Source of the DNA: Siphonodentalium dalli
Lineage: Eukaryota > Mollusca > Scaphopoda > Gadilida > Siphonodentaliidae
DNA: 64,000 bases
NCBI GenBank assembly: GCA_032622095.1
Contig: CP136065.1
Location: 208,048,151-208,112,150 of the forward strand
Direction of reading: 5' to 3'
Positions 57,284 to 64,000 of the stretch are shown piece by piece. A program made the position numbers and the translations under genes. Below the pieces are notes generated by a model. The model worked only from the letters and a program-made list of their open reading frames with translations, ran no database searches and was not told the DNA's origin. Within the stretch, counting starts at the first letter, position 1; each line of letters opens with the position of its first letter.

Positions 57284-59024
57284 TATTAAATTCTGGGAAA
57301 CGAACTGAAACTAGACTACTGAAAGTCCTGTGTCTGTGAATCCTTTCCAACAGAAATCCCACTAAGTCTAATATACCCATCACAATTAGCAATAGTTTCA
57401 CGGTGGTTCTCTATGAACCCCATTGTCATGTCGGAAATGTTGTCTGACGAATTAACTTCCGTATTTGTCCAGGGACAAACAATTTTAAGTCCCCTTCTGA
57501 CACATACTTATCAGTGCCATGCTGGTTATTTGTTTACCGCGTGTTCGCTGTGCGTTACGGGTGAACTCGTTTAGCAATTCGGAGCATGCAAGGAACGCTT
57601 TCATTTTAAAATTACCGCCCTTGCATTTCTTGCGGGGATGACTTGAGCTTATTGTATTGCGGGTGTCGATATCGCCAAGATTTTGTGCGGCGGCATGTTT
57701 TTCTATTTTTATTTGTTGTAAGCTATAAAAAGTAGCCAGCGGGGGGTATTTTGCGGACACGGCGATACTTGAGAAACATATATTTTTTTTTGTGTGGCCT
57801 AATGTTCACCAGATGGAAGTTGTTAGTTTTAAATCATCCAGATTGTGGAGAGTTATCTTACCTGAAAGTTGTCATCAATCTGATGAATGCCTCCACATCT
57901 CGCATTCCGGGATGGTTATCAGCGAGTCTAATGACAGATACCTCATATCTGCTGGGTTGTTTGTACTATTTAATTTTTATAATTGTTTTTTTCATCACGT
58001 GGTTATACTTATGTTAATATTATCTATTTCACAACACCCACTGGTTGCCAGGATGGACGTAATTTGTTTCAAATTGTCCAGATTGTGGACAGATATCTTA
58101 TTGCATCTTGTTCTTCTCCTGTATAGTTCTGATGGTTGATGCGTCCACATCTCTCATTCTCCGGGGCAGTCATCAGTGACAGATCACTGAGTCTATGGAC
58201 AGATACCTCATATCTGCTGGGTTGTTTGTCCTATTTAATTTTGAGAATTATAATTGATATTATCTATTCCACAACACCCACTGGTTGTCGGGATGGAATT
58301 GATTTGTTACAAATTGTCCAGAATGTGGACAGAAATCTTATTACATCTTGTTCTTCTCCTGTATAGTTCTGAGAAAGCTACCACCGCTGAGTCATCATAA
58401 ATTAGGATACTTCGGGTAGCGAACCACGTGGCATTTATGATCTGAGCAATTCTATCATACCTTATAGGTTCTATAATAATTCCATAGATGTATTTCTCAC
58501 AATAATCTATGTGCGTCGTAAGACATTGAAACGATGGCCGGTCTATAGCGGATTTGTCAATTTTCAGATGCAATAAAATTACAATATCGGCCTGTTCGAA
58601 AACACGGAACAATTGTATGTTTTAAGCGAATCGGTCCATGAATTCGAAACCGATAATTATAAAAACGAACGAGGAGGCAACCAAAAAGATATATTGTTTT
58701 TTCACCACCGTATTATAATTGATGTTATCTATACCACAACACCCACTGGTTGCCTGGATAGACTTGATTTGTTACAAATTGTCCAGAATGTGGACAGATA
58801 TTGCCATCTTCTTCTCCTGTATAGTTCTGAGAAAGCTGCCACCACTGAGTTGTCATTAATCTGGGGACTGATTTATGAGTGATAAGTCATGTAAGTTATA
58901 AACTGATATCTTATTCCTCTTCACCAGGATGGAAGTTGTTAGCATTAAATCATCCAAATTGTGGAGAGTTATTTCCTAGAGACACGTTCCACATTGAACT
59001 ACAGTAACGCTCTAATTAATCGAC

Positions 59025-59196
59025 TTCTTAACCACAGCAGAATTATGGGTAACTTTTCAGGATTTAGTCGGAAATATGGCTTGTTGCCATTCATCGGAAA
59101 GCTAAGCTCTCAGCGAGAGCTTTCCGATGAATGGCAACAAGCCATATTTCCGACTAAATCCTGAAAAGTTACCCATAATTCTGCTGTGGTTAAGAA
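59025..59196. repeat. Array palindrome 4, with extra copy of its right arm
   Basis: Centred near 59108 with nearly perfect arms. A further copy of the right arm plus flank follows at about 59242-59376 (CTCTCAGCGAGAGCTTTCCG to GACTACTGAAAGTCCT). This explains why the next palindrome is ~150 bp further away than usual. Confidence 0.92.
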
Positions 59197-61088
59197 TATT
59201 AAATTCTGGGAAACGAACTGAAACTAGACTACTGAAAGTCCTCTCAGCGAGAGCTTTCCGATGAATGGCAACAAGCCATAGTTCCGACTAAATCCTGAAA
59301 AGTTACCCATAATTCTGCTGTGGTTAAGAATATTAAATTCTGGGAAACGAACTGAAACTAGACTACTGAAAGTCCTGTGTCTGTGAATCCTTTCCAACAA
59401 AAATCCCACTAAGTCTAATATACCCATCACAATTAGCAATAGTTTCACGGTGGTTCTCTATGAACTCCATTGCCGTGTCGGAAATGTTGTCAGACGAATT
59501 AACTTCCGTAATTGTCCAGGGGCAAACAATTTTAAGTCCCCTTCTGACACACATACTTATCAGCGCCATGCTGGTTATTTGTTTACCGCGTGTTCGCTGG
59601 CGCGTTACATGTGAACTCGTTTGGCAATTCGGAGCATGCAAGGAACGCTTTCATTTTAAAATTTACCGCCCTTGCATTGCTGGCGGGGACGACTTGAGGA
59701 GCTTATTGTATTGTTTGCGGGTGTCGATATCGCCAAGATTTTGTGCGGCGGCATGTTTTTCTATTTTTATTTGTTGTAAGCTATAAAAAGTAGCCAGCGG
59801 GGGGTATTTTGCGGACGCGGCGATACTTGAGAAACATATTTTTTTTTTGTGTGGCCTAATGTTCACCAGATGGAAGTTGTTAGTTTTAATTCATAAATCA
59901 TCCAGATTGTGGAGAGTTATCTTACCTGAAAGTTGCCATCAATCTGATGAATGCCTCCACATCTCGCATTCCGGGATGGTTATCAGCGAGTCTAATGACA
60001 GATACCTCATATCTGCTGGGTTGTTTGTACTATTTAATTTTTATAATTGTTTTTTTCATCACGGGGTTATACTTATGTTAATATTATCTATTTCACAACA
60101 CCCACTGGTTGCCAGGATGGACGTAATTTATTTCAAATTGTCCAGATTGTGGACAGATATCTTATTGCATCTTGTTCTTCTCCTGTATAGTTCTGATGGT
60201 TGATGCCTCCACATCTCTCATTCTCCGGGGCAGTCATCAGTGACAGATCACTGAGTTTATGGACAGATACCTCATATCTGCTGGGTTGTTTGTCCTATTT
60301 AATTTTGAGAATTATAATTGATATCATCTATTCCACAACACCCACTGGTTGTCGGGATGGAATTGATTTGTTACAAATTGTCCAGAATGTGGACAGAAAT
60401 CTTATTACATCTTGTTCTTCTCCTGTATAGTTCTGAGAAAGCTACCACCGCTGAGTCATCATAAATTAGGATACTTCGGGTAGCGAACCACGTGGCATTT
60501 ATGATCTGAGCAATTCTATCATACCTTATAGGTTCTATAATAATTCCATAGATGTATTTCTCACAATAATCTATGTGCGTCATAAGACATTGAAACAATG
60601 GCCGGTCTATGGCGGATTTGTCAATTTTCAGATGCAATAAAATTACAATATCGGCCTGTTCGAAAACACGGAACAATTGTATGTTTTAAGCGAATCGGTC
60701 CATGAATTCGAAACCGATAATTATAAAAACGAACGAGGAGGCAACCAAAAAGATATATTGTTTTTTCACCACCGTATTATAATTGATGTTATCTATTCCA
60801 CAACACCCACTGGTTGCCTGGATAGACTTTATTTGTTACAAATTGTCCAGATTGTGGACAGATATTGCCATCTTCTTCTCCTGTATAGTTCTGAGAAAGC
60901 TGCCACCACTGAGTTGTCATTAATCTGGGGACTGATTTATGAGTGATAAGTCCTGTAAGTTATAAACTGATATCTTATTCCTCTTCACCAGGATGGAAGT
61001 TGTTAGCATTAAATCATCCAAATTGTGGAGAGTTATTTCCTAGAGACACGTTCCACATTGAACTACAGTAACGCTCTAATTAATCTAC

Positions 61089-61260
61089 TTCTTAACCACA
61101 GCAGAATTATGGGTAACTTTTCAGGATTTAGTCGGAAATATGGCTTGTTGCCATTCATCGGAAAGCTAAGCGCTCAGCGAGAGCTTTCCGATGAATGGCA
61201 ACAAGCCATATTTCCGACTAAATCCTGAAAAGTTACCCATAATTCTGCTGTGGTTAAGAA
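61089..61260. repeat. Array palindrome 5
   Basis: Same palindrome centred near 61172; the spacer reads AAGCGCTCAGCG instead of AAGCTCTCAGCG. Confidence 0.92.
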
Positions 61261-62799
61261 TATTAAATTCTGGGAAACGAACTGAAACTAGACTACTGAA
61301 AGTCCTGTGTCTGTGAATCCTTTCCAACAGAAATCCCACTAAGTCTAATATACCCATCACAATTAGCAATAGTTTCACGGTGGTTCTCTATGAACCCCAT
61401 TGCCGTGTCGGAAATGTTGTCAGACGAATTAACTTCCGTATTTGTCCAGGGACAAACAATTTTAAGTCCCCTTCTGACACATACTTATCAGTGCCATGCT
61501 GGTTATTTGTTTACCGCGTGTTCGCTGTGCGTTACGGGTGAACTCGTTTAGCAATTCGGAGCATGCAAGGAACGCTTTCATTTTAAAATTACCGCCCTTG
61601 CATTGCTTGCGGGGATGACTTGAGCTTATTGTATTGCGGGTGTCGATATCGCCAAGATTTTGTGCGGCGGCATGTTTTTCTATTTTTATTTGTTGTAAGC
61701 TATAAAAAGTAGCCAGCGGGGGGTATTTTGCGGACACGGCGATACTTGAGAAACATATATTTTTTTTTGTGTGGCCTAATGTTCACCAGATGGAAGTTGT
61801 TAGTTTTAAATCATCCAGATTGTGGAGAGTTATCTTACCTGAAAGTTGTCATCAATCTGATGAATGCCTCCACATGTCGCATTCCGGGATGGTTATCAGC
61901 GAGTCTAATGACTGATACCTCATATCTGCTGGGTTGTTTGTACTATTTAATTTTTATAATTGTTTTTTTCATCACGGGGTTATACTTATGTTAATATTAT
62001 CTATTCCACAACACCCACTGGTTGCCAGGATGGACGTAATTTGTTTCAAATTGTCCAGATTGTGGACAGATATCTTATTGCATCTTGTTCTTCTCCTGTA
62101 TAGTTCTGATGGTTGATGCCTCCACATCTCTCATTCTCCGGGGCAGTCATCAGTGACAGATCACTGAGTTTATGGACAGATACCTCATATCTGCTGGGTT
62201 GTTTGTCCTATTTAATTTTGAGAATTATAATTGATATTATCTATTCCACAACACCCACTGGTTGCCTGGATAGACTTGATTTGTTACAAATTGTCCAGAA
62301 TGTGGACAGAAATCTTATTACATCTTGTTCTTCTCCTGTATAGTTCTGAGAAAGCTACCACCGCTGAGTCATCATAAATTAGGATACTTCGGGTAGCGAA
62401 CCACGTGGCATTTATGATCTGAGCAATTCTATCATACCTTATAGGTTCTATAATAATTCCATAGATGTATTTCTCACTATAATCTATGTGCGTTGTAAGA
62501 CATTGAAACGATGGCCGGTCTATAGCGGATTTGTCAATTTTCAGATGCAATAAAATTACAATATCGGCCTGTTCGAAAACACAGAACAATTGTATGTTTT
62601 AAGCGAATCGGTCCATGAATTCGAAACCGATAATTATAAAAACGAACGAGGAGGCAACCAAAAAGATATATTGTTTTTTCACCACCGTATTATAATTGAT
62701 GTTATCTATACCACAACACCCACTGGTTGCCTGGATAGACTTGATTTGTTACAAATTGTCCAGAATGTGGAAGATATTGCCATCTTCTTCTTCTCCTAT

Positions 62800-64000
62800 T
62801 AGTCCAGTGCATTTATGGTTTTACCCAGAACTAATTGCAACAGAATTTGTTTTTGCTGGAATTGGTACATATACCCTCCGTAAACAACATACTAAAAATC
62901 GGCAAAAATCGGAAAAAGGGAAATTAGTGAATTTCGTGGAAAATAAATTGGGAAAATTTGGTCAAATCATCAATATATGGATTTTCATGAATGTATATAA
63001 AAAATTCAAATTTACAAGTCCTACAAATATCATGCCTATTTTGTCGACCACATTTTCCTGAATCCAGAACTGGAAACCATTCCCAGATTCCTTAAGTATT
63101 TTTCGAGTTGTGTGCTTTCAAAAACGCGAGTTTACCTGATTTTGGAGCCTTAATTTCGCAGAATGAGCCAAATGCCATATTATATGGTTAATTATTTAAA
63201 AAACTAGTGCCAAATTAATGACTTTTTCACTGTTTTAGCCATTTCCTCACTAGATTAAACACAAAATATGATTAATATGTGCATCTATGAATAAGGAGAA
63301 TAAAATATTCTCAAACAAAATGTGTGTTCCATTGTATGGACTTAGCCAAATTTGCCTTGCCACAGAACTTGTGTGATGAAATGCCATATTTGAGGTCATG
63401 TAACTCAATAAATTAATATCCATATGCTCTGCTTTTCTCATAACATTTTGAGAATACTAGATTGAAGAAATTGTGAAGTAATTTCCAAATACATTGGTGA
63501 ATAAAATAAAATTATGGTCCTATGAACTCTTAGTCTAGCCTCTTTTCCGAAAATGCTATTGTGGGGCGTTTTTGTCAATTTTAAAAGGATTTTAGGCATA
63601 TTCAGAATAATTAACGAAAGTTTATTGTGTAAAATTATGTGATCTGTCCTCTTAAATCATTTTTTTGTTGAGAAAATAGCATTTCAATGGTTATACCAAT
63701 GAATGTCACTGGATTTCACTCATCATTATGGAAACTTACTCCAAATTTGAACGGCAGAACAATGGGGTAGGGGAAAGCATATCAACAAAAACTTCAAAAT
63801 TATGAATCTTGAAGCATAAAACTTTATATTAACAGCTTCTGCTTACATTGTTCTTTCGTGCATAATTTCATATTTCCTTTGTTTATGTTTATTGACAGAG
63901 CTATAATATTTGTTGTCATAATTTGGCAGTGAAATGTCAAATTGGCATTTTGAGATTGTTTTTATACAACATAACCATAAAGTTCTAAATCAACGTCCGA
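62800..64000. other. No gene recognised
   Basis: Array similarity stops near 62800. A 121-residue frame crossing the array edge (62696-63061) is a mixture of array and flank and has no known domain. The rest is AT-rich with no structure noticed. Confidence 0.45.

Larger units (their letters stand above)
51690..62800 (+). repeat. Hierarchical tandem array, ~1.9-2.2 kb units built on ~240 bp monomers
   Basis: The basic monomer (~240 bp) starts CAGGATGGACGTAATTTGTT or CAGGATGGAAGTTGTTAGTT, contains TCCAGATTGTGGA(C/G)AG and CCTCATATCTGCTGGGTTGT, and ends CCACAACACCCACTGGTTGC. Monomer series are interrupted by a ~308 bp module (54551-54858 and four later copies) and by a module of ~750-850 bp with a palindrome and a TATAAAAAG word. 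Palindrome-to-palindrome distances are 2179, 1929, 1913 and 2064 bp, so five large units are present, with partial monomers at 51.7-52.3 kb. Small frames recur only because the DNA recurs, and several are broken in some copies. Confidence 0.92.

Noticed and set aside
53305-62589. Recurring 70-118 residue frames within the tandem array as a gene family
   Set aside because: Frames recur on both strands because the DNA recurs. Some are broken by indels in units 3 and 5, and differences between copies are often amino acid-changing.

Overview
This window looks like repeat-dense nuclear DNA of an animal, most likely a lophotrochozoan and probably a mollusc. Three things suggest this: degenerate TTAGGG-type telomere repeats inside a transposon copy, frequent ACATGTACATGTA-like words, and the decayed rhodopsin-family GPCR at 7.8-8.9 kb, whose wording resembles the large lophotrochozoan neuropeptide-receptor families. 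The taxonomic call is inference. I see no intact protein-coding gene, no tRNA or rRNA gene and no CRISPR array. Bacterial ideas such as operons and ribosome binding sites do not apply here.

Layout. 0.7-3.1 kb: TTAA-flanked elements nested inside one another, with a Helitron-like (GTCC)n element in the same block. 3.2-5.6 kb: GA/TA microsatellites, then about ten copies of a ~190 bp satellite. 5.7-7.2 kb: inverted-repeat and retroposon pieces. 7.76-8.94 kb: a broken intronless GPCR. 8.9-14.8 kb: a dense run of foldback elements, long hairpins and a dispersed repeat. 17.7-19.4 kb: two decayed tandem repeats. 20.4-21.7 kb: two more TTAA elements. 23.6-25.4 kb: an element with 11 bp inverted ends and TA target sites, carrying a hAT-like insertion. 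26-27.2 kb: a 152 bp tandem repeat and a 311 bp inverted-repeat element. 27.7-33.9 kb: an interval bounded by inverted hAT-like ends, with clusters of one 14-base word near both ends and an antisense Helitron-like element inside. 34.3-37.6 kb: three further inverted-repeat elements. 38.3-46 kb: a nest of (GTCC)n elements, a ~0.8 kb segmental duplication, and a hAT MITE with a perfect 8 bp target duplication and an empty site in the paralogous copy. 46-51.6 kb: mostly unremarkable, with a frameshifted piggyBac transposase fragment at 49.7-50.0 kb. 51.7-62.8 kb: a hierarchical tandem array with ~1.9-2.2 kb repeat units, each carrying an ~80 bp-arm palindrome. 62.8-64 kb: nothing recognised.

The window's main message is transposon ecology. 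Six TTAA-flanked, non-coding elements have similar termini. At least six copies or fragments share one architecture: terminal hairpin, (GTCC)n tract, 150-180 bp core repeats, terminal hairpin. One of these has two others inserted in it. The large array is a mosaic of variant modules, as expected from unequal exchange and gene conversion. No protein machinery for any of these families is intact here, so they would depend on transposases or Rep/helicase proteins encoded elsewhere.
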